64,000 bases of DNA. Origin: JAJEAD01 sp965221555. GTDB taxonomy: Bacteria > Pseudomonadota > Gammaproteobacteria > HK1. Position 1 is the stretch's first letter; each line of letters begins with the position of its first letter. Position numbers and translations under genes: made by a program. The notes under the pieces were generated by a model that saw only the letters and a list, made by a program, of their open reading frames with translations, searched no databases and was not told the DNA's origin. Shown here in pieces: positions 23,837-32,259 of this stretch. The stretch lies in contig OZ244895.1 of NCBI GenBank assembly GCA_965221555.1, positions 3,790,273 to 3,854,272 on the forward strand, read 5' to 3'.

Positions 23837-25804
23837 TCAGCGGCCGGACTTGGAGTTGACCTCGGCAGTGCCTTGGAGAGCAACGCGTCCCGTGTCAGTC
23901 AGCCGGTACTTCTGTGCAGGGCTTCTTGGCTTTTCGGGAACGGTCATTTCCAGCAATTCATCGTGCAGGAGGCGCTGAAGACAGCGTCGGAATCGACCGG
24001 TTCGACCGACATTACCTGCGGCGGCCACCAGAACGTCAGCGGCAACAGGGGCATGGAGGCATGCCTGAAGCATGGCGACGTCTTTCGCCGACAAGACAAC
24101 TCGGCCCCCCCCTTGGCCTTTGGCTTGGCCCTCAACTTGGCCCCTCGCTTGGCCTCCGACTTGGCCCCCGGCTGCGTCCACGACTTCGCCTTCGATCCGA
24201 TCACTGCCATCCGGTGCGATTGCGGCTTGGCCCTTGTCCGTCAGGCGGTATTGCTGCGCAGCGGATGTCGGTCTGTCGGGGACGGTCATTTCCAGAAAAC
24301 CCTCGGACAGAAGAGGTCTGAGCAACCGCTTGAAGTGACCAGTGCCGCTATTGTGGCCAACGGCCGCCGACAACGTTTCGGCCGAGACGGCACCATCGTG
24401 GCATGCCCGAAGTATGGTGATCTGATTCGCTGACAAGACAGCTTGGCCCCCCTCTTGGCCTTCGGCTTGGCCCTTGGTGTCGTTCGCTTGTATTGCTGCT
24501 TGGTCCCCAACCTGGGTGGGCGGTCCACATCCCGTCGCCTCACTATCGGCGGCCGCCACTTCCGCCCCCATGGCATGCCCGGGTACATGGCCCGGACCGC
24601 GTACCCGTCGGATCGTCGTAACGAAGCCATCAGTGACCGCGAACTCGGGCTCGGCCAAGCCAGCCTCGGTGCAGAGCCGAATCATATCCAGGGTTCCCGT
24701 CCCCATCCGCTCGATGTACTTGGTCAAGTACAGCGATTCCGCCAGCAGGGGATTGCCGGGTACCGAGCTGTGCGCCTCGCGCAGCTTCTCCAGAGTGAGG
24801 GTCGTCGGAAGGCGGCCGGGATTGCGTACTTCGAGCCGGTCCGCGAAGAGCATGATCTGTACGCTGCCGTTGCTCGTGTAGTCGCGATGGGCCACCGCGT
24901 TGACGATGGCTTCGGTCACAACCCCCACCGGGATCTCGTACGTTCTTGCGGCGCGCGCACTCTCCGTGCGTGTTCCGATGGAACGGTTGATCTTGCTGAG
25001 CACGAAATCCACCGCCTGGTCGACGAGGTCGAACACCGTGCCCTTGTAGATTTGATACGACGGGATCGGCTTGGCGACCTCGGTGCCGTGGTAGTGGGCG
25101 CACCGGATCTCGGAGGAGATGAAAAAGCGCTGCGGCGTCCTCCCGAACAACAGTACCGCGGCGTTGGTCAGGCGTCCGTCGTTCAGCAGGTTCAGATGTT
25201 CCAGAAGTCGCTCGGGAAGCGTCCCTTCCGGAAGCGGAAGCTGACGTACCTCGCGAGCCGTACGCACGAACTGCGCCATACGTTCGTCATCGAGGTCGTC
25301 CGGCGTCGCCTTGACGCACGGCGCGGCGTCGAAAGGCCCCCAGCGAAGCAGTTCCCGTTCTTCCAGGTACTCGACCAGCGCCGCGTAGAGCCCCGCCACC
25401 AGCTCCGCCGTCGTGTGAAAGCGTTTCCGGATCAGCCCGGCCTGCGCCTTGCGTATCAGCGCCCGCATCTTCGGATGCCGGGCATCGTCCGCTCCCTTCA
25501 CGAAGACCAGACGGTGAGATCCCCTGTCGGTGGCCCGATCGAACTCCCGCTCCGTTGGTGATACGCCTTCCTCGTCCTCGTTCCCGTAGTCAGTGCCGAA
25601 CAGACCCACGTAGATATCGCAGCGTTCGACTTCGTCCAGGTAGAGCTGGTCCGGTCGTCGGTCGGACGCCGGGGCATCCTCGAAGCGGAACACGTCGAAG
25701 AAGCGCCGAATCAGCGGGTCACCGCGAACGTAGTCGCGCAACGCCGCTCGTTCCTCGGCGAACTCCGCTTGCGCGCTGCTAATGAAGATGCGAAGAGGGG
25801 TCAC
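23837..25804 (-). CDS. DUF4062-HATPase (RecG/Schlafen-like) regulator with duplicated winged helix
   Basis: This 655-residue multidomain protein has an N-terminal DUF4062 (RIFISSAQAEFAEERAALRDY at 5-25; VERCDIYVGLFG near 60), a middle region like AlbA_2-type ATP-binding proteins (GRLTNAAVLLFG at 210-221), a HATPase_c_4 domain (TEAIVNAVAHRDY at 297-309; KYIERMGTGT at 362-371), then two homologous winged-helix modules (about 456-525 and 570-640, both ending LLEMTVP-type and QQYRLTD/QKYRLTD). The modules are joined by Gly-Gln repeats encoded by CTTGGCC-type 12-mers. DUF4062 stands where AlbA_2 usually sits. It starts at GTG 25802-25804. It lies 136 bp upstream of the SIR2 gene on the same strand, so it may regulate the defence operon or be a separate defence gene. 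Confidence 0.75.
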   Translation of the reverse strand: MTPLRIFISSAQAEFAEERAALRDYVRGDPLIRRFFDVFRFEDAPASDRRPDQLYLDEVERCDIYVGLFGTDYGNEDEEGVSPTEREFDRATDRGSHRLVFVKGADDARHPKMRALIRKAQAGLIRKRFHTTAELVAGLYAALVEYLEERELLRWGPFDAAPCVKATPDDLDDERMAQFVRTAREVRQLPLPEGTLPERLLEHLNLLNDGRLTNAAVLLFGRTPQRFFISSEIRCAHYHGTEVAKPIPSYQIYKGTVFDLVDQAVDFVLSKINRSIGTRTESARAARTYEIPVGVVTEAIVNAVAHRDYTSNGSVQIMLFADRLEVRNPGRLPTTLTLEKLREAHSSVPGNPLLAESLYLTKYIERMGTGTLDMIRLCTEAGLAEPEFAVTDGFVTTIRRVRGPGHVPGHAMGAEVAAADSEATGCGPPTQVGDQAAIQANDTKGQAEGQEGGQAVLSANQITILRACHDGAVSAETLSAAVGHNSGTGHFKRLLRPLLSEGFLEMTVPDRPTSAAQQYRLTDKGQAAIAPDGSDRIEGEVVDAAGGQVGGQARGQVEGQAKGQGGGRVVLSAKDVAMLQACLHAPVAADVLVAAAGNVGRTGRFRRCLQRLLHDELLEMTVPEKPRSPAQKYRLTDTGRVALQGTAEVNSKSGR

Positions 25805-25876
25805 GTCGAGCCTTGCTCGTCCCTCATGTCACGGGGATCGGATGCGCCCCCGGCGTCGCGCTCCCCGCCACTGCCC

Positions 25877-27058
25877 CTACAACACCTCGAAGAGGCCGGC
25901 GGCCCCCTGCCCGCCTCCGATGCACATGGTGCACACCACGTGTTTGGCGCCGCGGCGTCGGCCTTCGAGCAGGGCGTGCCCGACGAGGCGCGCCCCGGTC
26001 ATGCCGTAGGGATGGCCGATGGAGATTGACCCCCCGCTCACGTTCAGCTTCTCGTCGGGGATGCCGAGGCGGTCGCGGCAGTAGAGCACCTGCACCGCGA
26101 AGGCTTCGTTCAGCTCCCAAAGATCGATGTCGTCCATCGTGAGCCCGTGCTGCTCGAGGAGCTTCGGCACCGCGAACACCGGGCCGATCCCCATCTCGTC
26201 GGGCTCGCAGCCCGCGACCGCGATGCCGCGGTAGGCGCCGAGGGGTTCGAGCCCGCGCTTCTCTGCGAGTTCGCCATCCATGAGGACGCTCACCGAGGCG
26301 CCGTCGGAGAGCTGGCTCGCGTTACCGGCCGCGATGGTGCCGCCCTCGAACACGGGCTTGATCCGCTCCAGGTCCTCGTAGGTGGTGCCGGGGCGATTGC
26401 CTTCGTCCTTCTCGAGAGTGGTTTCCTGGTAGCCGACCTCCCCGGTTTCCTTGTTGAGGAGCATCCGGGTCACGTTCATCGGCACCACTTCGGCATCGTA
26501 GCGCCCCTCGGCCTGCGCCTTCGCGGTGCGCGCCTGACTCTGTACCCCGTAGTGGTCCATCTCCTCGCGCGCGATCCCGTAGCGGCGCGCGACCGTCTCC
26601 GCGGTCTCCAGCATCGTCATGTAGGCGTGCTCGGCGTGGCCGAGGACCGTGGGGTCTTTCATGCGGAAGGTGTTCTGGTGCTCGTTCTGTACCAGGCTCA
26701 CCGACTCCAGCCCCCCTGCCACGACCACGTCCATGCCCTCGTGCAGAATCTGATTGGCCGCGATGCCGATCGCCATCATTCCCGACGAACACTGCCGGTC
26801 GACGGTCATGCCCGGCACCTGTACCGGCATGCCCGCGGCAAGTGCGGCGCAGCGCCCGACGTTGTATCCGGTGGTGCCCTGCGGGAGCGCACACCCCAGG
26901 ATGACGTCCTGCACCTCGCCCGCCTCGACCTCGGCGCGGGAGAGCGCATGGGTGATGGCGTGGGCGGCCATCGTCGGCCCCTCGGTGTTGTTGAACGAAC
27001 CCCGGTAGGCCTTGCCGATGGGGGTCCTCGCGGTCGATACGATGACGGCCTGTTTCAT
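25877..27058 (-). CDS. Acetyl-CoA acetyltransferase (thiolase)
   Basis: This 393-residue degradative or biosynthetic thiolase cleaves 3-ketoacyl-CoA or condenses acyl-CoAs. All catalytic elements are visible: Cys90 in DRQCSSGM, NEAFAVQV, the GHPYGMTGAR His and the C-terminal CMCIGGGQG Cys. The start ATG at 27056-27058 has AGGAG at 7 bases; the open frame extends 28 codons upstream without coding character. It is divergent from the HMG-CoA-synthase-like gene at 27255, and the gap carries a pair of 26-bp direct repeats. With the downstream second thiolase it suggests acyl-CoA breakdown or chain extension. Confidence 0.9.
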   Translation of the reverse strand: MKQAVIVSTARTPIGKAYRGSFNNTEGPTMAAHAITHALSRAEVEAGEVQDVILGCALPQGTTGYNVGRCAALAAGMPVQVPGMTVDRQCSSGMMAIGIAANQILHEGMDVVVAGGLESVSLVQNEHQNTFRMKDPTVLGHAEHAYMTMLETAETVARRYGIAREEMDHYGVQSQARTAKAQAEGRYDAEVVPMNVTRMLLNKETGEVGYQETTLEKDEGNRPGTTYEDLERIKPVFEGGTIAAGNASQLSDGASVSVLMDGELAEKRGLEPLGAYRGIAVAGCEPDEMGIGPVFAVPKLLEQHGLTMDDIDLWELNEAFAVQVLYCRDRLGIPDEKLNVSGGSISIGHPYGMTGARLVGHALLEGRRRGAKHVVCTMCIGGGQGAAGLFEVL

Positions 27059-27116
27059 GTCGGGCTCCTCGGAATCTGCTTCGATCGACACGAATACTAA
27101 CCGCAATATCTCACCA

Positions 27117-27204
27117 ATTTTGCGCCGCACACGCGGATCCAACGGGCGCCCTCTTCGCCATCGTCGGGGGGGTGTACGATTTTGCGCCGCGCACGCGGAT
27201 CCAA
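27117..27204. promoter_or_regulatory. 26-bp direct repeat pair in a divergent promoter region
   Basis: TTTTGCGCCGCACACGCGG plus ATCCAA lies at 27117-27142 and recurs with one change at 27179-27204, a 62-bp period (about six helical turns). The pair sits between the divergent thiolase (27058) and HMG-CoA-synthase-like (27255) starts. Paired, phased sites are typical of operators for one regulator controlling both directions, but no regulator gene is adjacent. Confidence 0.5.
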
Positions 27205-27254
27205 TCCCTCCCTCGGCGGTTGATCACCCCCGCCCGCCCCACCAGAATCCCGCG

Positions 27255-28694
27255 ATGGCTTCGATTCTCGCCTGGGGCGGCTACGTGCCGCGGCTCCGCC
27301 TCGATCGCAAGAAGGCGGTCGAGGCCAACGCCTGGTTCACGCCCGCGCTCGCGGCGCTTTCCCGGGGCGAGCGCTCGATGTGCAACTGGGACGAGGACAC
27401 CCTCACCCTGGCGGTGGAGGCGGGACGGGACTGCCTCGGCGGACAGCGCGAGGGAATCGCCGCGCTTCATCTCGCCTCCACCACCGCGCCCTTCGCCGAC
27501 CGACAGAATGCCAGTCTGGTCGCGAGTGCGCTCGGACTCGACGAGCGCATCGGGACCATGGACATCGGCGCCTCGCAGCGCGCCGGCACCACCGGCCTGG
27601 TCAACGCGCTCGCCACGGCCGAGGCTGGCGCGGGTCCGGTACTCCTGGTGGCGGCGGAGGACCGTCTCGCCCGGGCGGGCGGAGCGGCGGAGCTTCGCAA
27701 CGGCGCCGGGGCCGCCGCCCTGCTGCTGGGCGAGGGTCCGGGCGCCGCGGAGCTGGTCGGCTCGGAGCAGAGCGCGGTCGATTTCGTCGACCACTTCCGC
27801 AGCCAGGGCGACGCCTTCGACTACGCGTGGGAGGAGCGCTGGGTACGCGACGCGGGCTGGCTCGACATCGTACCGCGCACGCTCAAGGCCCTGCTCGGGC
27901 GCTGCGCGGTGGCGCCCGCCACCGTCGATCACTTCGTTATGCCGTGCACGCTGCGCGGCGTGCTGCCGAAGGTGGCCGCCCGCACGGGACTTCCGGAAGG
28001 AAGCGTGCGCGACCCGCTCGACACGGTGATGGGCGAGGCGGGCGCCGCGCACGCGCTGGTGCTGCTCGCCCACACGCTGGAGTCCGCGAAGCCGGGGGAG
28101 CTGATCCTCGTCGCTGCCTTCGGCCAGGGTTGCGACGCGCTCCTGCTGCGCACCACCGAAGGGGTCGCGGAAGGACGGCGCGGGCGCGGCGTCTCGGGCC
28201 ACTTGGCGCGACGCCGCGAGGAACCAAACTACGCCCGCTTCCTCGCCTTCAACCAACTGGTGGAACGCGATACCGGCATGCGCGCCGAGGCGGAGCGCCC
28301 CACCCTGCTCTCGACCCTGTACCGCAACCGCGGCCTGGTCACCGCGCTGGTCGGCGGCAAGTGCCGGATCTGCGGCACCGCGCAAATCCCGCGCAGCGCG
28401 GTCTGCGTCAACCCCAACTGCGGCGAATTCCACACCCAGGACCCCCACCCCTTCGCGGAGCGCCCCGCCACGGTGCTGACCTGGACCGCGGACCGCCTTA
28501 CCTACACTCCCGACCCGCCCGCCCACTACGGAATCGTCCAGTTCGAGGGCGGCGGACGCCTCATGGCCGATTTCACCGATGTGGACAGCGGTGAAATCGA
28601 AGTCGGGATGCCGATGCGGATGGTGTACCGGATCAAGGAGCACGACGCCCGGCGCAACTTGAAAAGCTACTTCTGGAAGGCGGCGCCCGCCTGA
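27255..28694 (+). CDS. HMG-CoA synthase/thiolase-fold protein fused to an OB-fold Zn ribbon (DUF35)
   Basis: This 479-residue protein has an HMG-CoA-synthase-like thiolase fold (about 1-310) and a C-terminal DUF35-type rubredoxin/OB domain with KCRICGTAQIP and CVNPNCG, giving four Zn cysteines near 375-395. In active HMG-CoA synthases and KAS III proteins a Cys sits in an ACYGGT-like loop; here the site reads ASQRAGTTGL, so the nucleophile is missing. It may therefore hold or transfer an acyl chain in complex with the thiolases, as seen for some thiolase-DUF35 assemblies. The ATG at 27255 begins MASILAWGGYVP, a normal family start. The second thiolase follows 43 bp later. Confidence 0.7.
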   Translation: MASILAWGGYVPRLRLDRKKAVEANAWFTPALAALSRGERSMCNWDEDTLTLAVEAGRDCLGGQREGIAALHLASTTAPFADRQNASLVASALGLDERIGTMDIGASQRAGTTGLVNALATAEAGAGPVLLVAAEDRLARAGGAAELRNGAGAAALLLGEGPGAAELVGSEQSAVDFVDHFRSQGDAFDYAWEERWVRDAGWLDIVPRTLKALLGRCAVAPATVDHFVMPCTLRGVLPKVAARTGLPEGSVRDPLDTVMGEAGAAHALVLLAHTLESAKPGELILVAAFGQGCDALLLRTTEGVAEGRRGRGVSGHLARRREEPNYARFLAFNQLVERDTGMRAEAERPTLLSTLYRNRGLVTALVGGKCRICGTAQIPRSAVCVNPNCGEFHTQDPHPFAERPATVLTWTADRLTYTPDPPAHYGIVQFEGGGRLMADFTDVDSGEIEVGMPMRMVYRIKEHDARRNLKSYFWKAAPA

Positions 28695-28737
28695 AACGGC
28701 GGCCAGCGCGCGCACTTACCGAGCGGGAGAAATCGAC

Positions 28738-29940
28738 ATGGCACGAGGCATCAAGGACCGCGTCGCGATCCTCGGGATGGGCTGCTCTAAGTTCGGCGAG
28801 CGCTGGGACGCGGGCCCGGAGGACCTGCTCGTCGAGGCGTTCCAGGAGTGCCTGGAGGACGCGGGAATCGGCCGCGACCGTATCGAGGCGGCGTGGCTTG
28901 CGACCGCGATAGAAGAAGTGAGCGTCGGCAAGTCGGGAATCCCGCTCGCGGAGGCGCTTCGTCTGCCCTACATCCCGGTGACCCGGGTCGAGAACTACTG
29001 TGCGAGCGGCACCGAGTCCTTCCGCGGCGCGGTCTACGCGGTGGCCGCGGGCGCGGCGGACATCGCACTCGCAGCCGGAGTGGAGAAGCTCAAGGATACC
29101 GGCTACGGCGGCTTGCCCCAGCGCAGCCGCGGCGCCCTCAACGACATGACCTGGGCCAACTTCTCCGCCCCTGGCAGCTTCGCCCAGCTCGCCGCCGCCT
29201 ACCGCTCCCGGCACGCGGTGCCTCCCGAAGACCTCAAGCGGGCGATGGCGAAGGTCTCGGTCAAGAGCCACGCCAACGGCGCCCTGAACCCCAAGGCCCA
29301 TCTGCGCAGCGAGCTGAGCATCGAGAAGGCGATGAACGCGCCGATGGTGGCCGAGCCGCTGGGACTCTTCGACTGCTGCGGGGTCTCCGACGGCGCCGCC
29401 TGCGCCATCGTGTGCCGCCCGGAGATCGCGCGCGAGCTCGGCCACGAGAACCCGATCACCGTCAAGGCGCTGCAGGTCTCGGTCTCCAACGGCGCCGAGG
29501 CCGGCTACAACGCGTGGGACGGCAGCCACTTCGTTACCGCGCGCATCGCGAGCCGCCGCGCCTACGATGAGGCGGGGGTGCGCGACCCGCGCGCCGAGAT
29601 CGACATGGTGGAGGCGCACGACTGCTTCTCCATCACCGAGCTGGTGACGATGGAGGACCTCGGCTTCTCGCGCGAGGGTGAGGGGTGGCGCGACGTGCTC
29701 GACGGCGTCTACGACGCCGAAGGCGACACCCCCTGCCAGATCGACGGCGGCCTCAAGTGCTTCGGACACCCCATCGGCGCATCGGGTCTGCGCATGCTCT
29801 ACGAGGTCTACCTGCAGCTCAAGGGCCGCGCCGGGGCACGCCAGCTTGCGGGACCGCGTCTCGGCCTCACCCACAACCTCGGCGGCGCGCCGCACCGCAA
29901 CGTGTGCAGCGTGGCGATCGTCGGCCGCCAGGGGGAGTAG
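28738..29940 (+). CDS. SCP2-type thiolase / acetyl-CoA acetyltransferase
   Basis: This 400-residue thiolase is of the lipid-transfer/SCP2 branch. It starts RVAILGMGCSKFGER, has the nucleophilic Cys in VENYCASGTESF, an AHDCFSITEL helix, the GHPIGASGLR His and a C-terminal LGGAPHRNVCSVAI. The usual second catalytic Cys-Gly motif is replaced by GGAPHRN, normal for this branch. Such proteins usually act with a DUF35 partner, which is the gene just upstream (43 bp). The GAGCGGGAGAA region before the ATG can serve as ribosome site. The substrate could be a branched or steroid-like acyl-CoA, but this is not readable here. Confidence 0.85.
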   Translation: MARGIKDRVAILGMGCSKFGERWDAGPEDLLVEAFQECLEDAGIGRDRIEAAWLATAIEEVSVGKSGIPLAEALRLPYIPVTRVENYCASGTESFRGAVYAVAAGAADIALAAGVEKLKDTGYGGLPQRSRGALNDMTWANFSAPGSFAQLAAAYRSRHAVPPEDLKRAMAKVSVKSHANGALNPKAHLRSELSIEKAMNAPMVAEPLGLFDCCGVSDGAACAIVCRPEIARELGHENPITVKALQVSVSNGAEAGYNAWDGSHFVTARIASRRAYDEAGVRDPRAEIDMVEAHDCFSITELVTMEDLGFSREGEGWRDVLDGVYDAEGDTPCQIDGGLKCFGHPIGASGLRMLYEVYLQLKGRAGARQLAGPRLGLTHNLGGAPHRNVCSVAIVGRQGE

Positions 29941-29954
29941 CGTCCCGGACGTAC

Positions 29955-30245
29955 TAACCCGGATGTTTCACCGATTTCCTACTGCGAACGCCAATATGCT
30001 CTCGTCAGCGGGTCGTACTCCCTCAAGCCGCTTCGACGTAGTGTCAGCTACCTGCTGCGCTGCGCAGTCCCTGCTTCGCTTGCAGGCCAGGGCAAGCCAT
30101 CCCTGGCTTGCCCGCTCGCCGGGGCGAAGCGCCACCGGCGCTTCGCCTGTTTCCGGCTCGCCCTTCAGCGTCTTTCGGTCCGTGCGCCCCACTGTCACGG
30201 CATCTTGGCGCTCTCGCTACGAAAATCGGTGAAACTTCCGGGCTA
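29955..30245. repeat. MITE-like dispersed repeat, copy 3 (long class, 291 bp)
   Basis: The ends are TAACCCGGATGTTTCACCG and its mirror finishing at 30245. The interior carries the extra module with two perfect hairpins, GGGCAAGCC/GGCTTGCCC (30090-30113) and GGCGAAGCGCC/GGCGCTTCGCC (30123-30147). It lies between the convergent thiolase and LLM genes. Confidence 0.85.
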
Positions 30246-30385
30246 AACGCTGCGCTGTCGCGGGTCGTACTGCGTCACGCCGCAACGACTTCGTGTCGGC
30301 TCGCCGTTGCGCGTCTCTCGGTCCGTGCGGCCCGGTATCTCGGATTCTCCACGCTCGAAGCTATCGAAAATCGGCAATACAGGCG
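30246..30385. repeat. Truncated MITE-like repeat next to copy 3
   Basis: GCGGGTCGTACTGCGTCACG and the following GTGTCGGCTCGCC, GCGTCTCTCGGTCCGTGC and ATCGAAAATCGGC blocks align with the short-class interior and right end. The left tip is missing, so a second copy was truncated when copy 3 inserted or recombined. Confidence 0.6.
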
Positions 30386-30466
30386 CACGGACCCTCGACC
30401 GCAGCGGCGCGGCCTGCCACGGCGTGGGTTCACGAGTTGACGCCGCACTCTGCCGGGGCGCGGACT

Positions 30467-31783
30467 TCAAGCCTGGGCGTAGCGGTTGGCGGGAACCGGA
30501 AGTCCGAGGTGGTCGCGAAGCGTCGGGCCGTGGTACTCGGCGCGAAAGAGCCCGCGCGCGCGCAGCAGCGGGAGCACCCCGTGGGTGAAGTCGTCGAGCG
30601 CCTCGGGAAAGTGCGCGGGAGCGACGATGAATCCGTCGCAGGCGCCGCCGGTGAACCAGGCTTCCATCGTGTCGGCGATCTGCTCCGGCGTGCCGCAGGA
30701 GATCAGATACCCCCGCGACACCGCGAAGTTGTTGTACAAGTCGCGCAGCGTATGCGTGGCGCGGTACTCCGGCGTCAGCATCATGCGCGCGTAGCCCTGG
30801 ACTTCCGCCGGTAGCGGCAGGTCCGGTATCGGGCCATCGAGGGGCAGGTGCGAAAAGTCGTGACCGATGCGATCGGTCATGGTGCGAAAGCCGATGGATT
30901 CGTCGACGTAGCTCGCCAGCGTGTCGAGCTTCGCCTTCGCCTCGGCCTCGCTGCCGCCCACCACCGGCAGGAACCCGGGGAGGATCTTGCAGTGGTCGGG
31001 GTCGCGTCCACCCGCGGCCACGTCCCGTTTGAGCGAAGTGTAGAAGTCCCGCGCCAGATCGAAGTCGATCTGCACCGCCAGCACCACATCGGCATGGCGT
31101 GCGGCGAAGGCCTGCCCGGCGCGCGACGATCCCGCCTGGAAGATGACGGGCCGACCCTGTGGGCAGCGTGACACGTTGAGAGGGCCACGTACCGAGAAGT
31201 ATTTTCCGCGGTGCTCCAGAGCGTGCACCCGTGCGGGGTCGAAAAAACGGCCGGACTCGGCGTCCATGACCGTGGCCCCCGGCTCCCAGCCGTCCCAGAG
31301 CCCCGTCACCACCTCGATGTACTCCGAGGCGATCGCGTAGCGTTCGTCGTGCGCCACCATCTTGACGCCGTAGTTCTCGGCGGAGTCCGCGGTGTTGGTG
31401 GTGACCAGGTTCCACCCCGCCCGGCCGCCGCTGATATGGTCGAGCGACGCGACGAAGCGCGCGAGGTTGTAGGGCTCGGTGTAAGAGGTGGAGCCGCTTG
31501 CCACCAGCCCGATCCGGTGCGTGCGCACCGCCACCGCCGACAGGGTCGTGAAGGGTTCGGTGCGCGACGCGAAGCCGGGATGGTCACCGAGGTCGCAGCG
31601 CACGTTGTCGGCGAGGAAGACCAGATCCATCGCGGCGGCCTCCGCGCGCTGCGCGATGTCGATGTAGTTTTCGATGTCGTCGCCGCTCTTCGCCGCGCCG
31701 GGATGGCGCCAGCCCGCCACGTGATTGCCGTTGCCGACCGCGAAGACCCCGAGATTCATCTGTCTCGGCTCGGTCGTGCTCAT
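30467..31783 (-). CDS. NtaA/SnaA/DszA-type FMN monooxygenase (LLM class)
   Basis: This 438-residue FMNH2-dependent monooxygenase is of the nitrilotriacetate/dibenzothiophene-sulfone branch and would need a separate flavin reductase. It shows AWRHPGA-type start (GWRHPGAAKSGD), AEAAAMDLVFLADN, LDHISGGRAGWNLVTTN (a hallmark of this branch), HRGKYFSVRGPLNVSRCPQGRPVIFQAG and a C-terminal LLRARGLFR. The length suits the family. The ATG at 31781-31783 is the most likely start though its ribosome site is weak; the frame stays open through the upstream repeat element, which is not coding. The substrate is unknown. Confidence 0.85.
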   Translation of the reverse strand: MSTTEPRQMNLGVFAVGNGNHVAGWRHPGAAKSGDDIENYIDIAQRAEAAAMDLVFLADNVRCDLGDHPGFASRTEPFTTLSAVAVRTHRIGLVASGSTSYTEPYNLARFVASLDHISGGRAGWNLVTTNTADSAENYGVKMVAHDERYAIASEYIEVVTGLWDGWEPGATVMDAESGRFFDPARVHALEHRGKYFSVRGPLNVSRCPQGRPVIFQAGSSRAGQAFAARHADVVLAVQIDFDLARDFYTSLKRDVAAGGRDPDHCKILPGFLPVVGGSEAEAKAKLDTLASYVDESIGFRTMTDRIGHDFSHLPLDGPIPDLPLPAEVQGYARMMLTPEYRATHTLRDLYNNFAVSRGYLISCGTPEQIADTMEAWFTGGACDGFIVAPAHFPEALDDFTHGVLPLLRARGLFRAEYHGPTLRDHLGLPVPANRYAQA

Positions 31784-31965
31784 GAGACCGAATCCGGGCG
31801 AGTCACTGCCGCCGGTCCTTGTCGTGTGCGCCGCGGGCGCAAGCCTGTTCCAGTTTCCACGAGCCGGAAACCCACCCCCGCAGGTCCCGTCGACCACGCG
31901 GCACGATACCACGTGACGGCGGGATCGGCGCCTTGCGAGACGGATTCGCGCCCGACCCCTTCCGA

Positions 31966-32259
31966 GTTCGCAAGTTTCACCAATTTTCGGCCGCTTCGGG
32001 CGCCAAGATGCCGTGATAGCAGGAAGCACGCACTGAAAAACGCGCAACAGCGAGCCGGAAACAGACGAAGCGCCGGTGGCGCGCAACGGTCGGCGAGCGG
32101 GCAAGCCAAGGATGGCTTTTCCGGCCGGAAAGCTTCGCCCAAGGACTGCGGAGCCGAGCAGGTAGCCGACACGAAGTCGTTACGGCGCGACGGAGGGAGG
32201 CCCGGGACAGCGAGCATATAGGCGTCCGCAGTAGAAAATCGGTGAGGCTTGCGGGTCAA
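31966..32259. repeat. MITE-like dispersed repeat, copy 4 (long class)
   Basis: The left end is GCAAGTTTCACCAATTTTCG and the right end AAAATCGGTGAGGCTTGCGG. It carries the extra hairpin module in inverse order to copy 3. Its right tip contains the TGA stop of the GH84 gene (32256-32258), so the insertion probably redefined that gene's end. Confidence 0.75.

Noticed and set aside
24095..24515. Tandem CTTGGCC-type repeats considered as a CRISPR array
   Set aside because: The units are 12 bp, in phase with codons and encode Gly-Gln linkers in a large protein; there are no spacers and no cas genes.
19285..25804. Prophage or restriction-modification system
   Set aside because: No integrase, capsid, methyltransferase or endonuclease gene is present; the content fits a SIR2-HerA defence locus.
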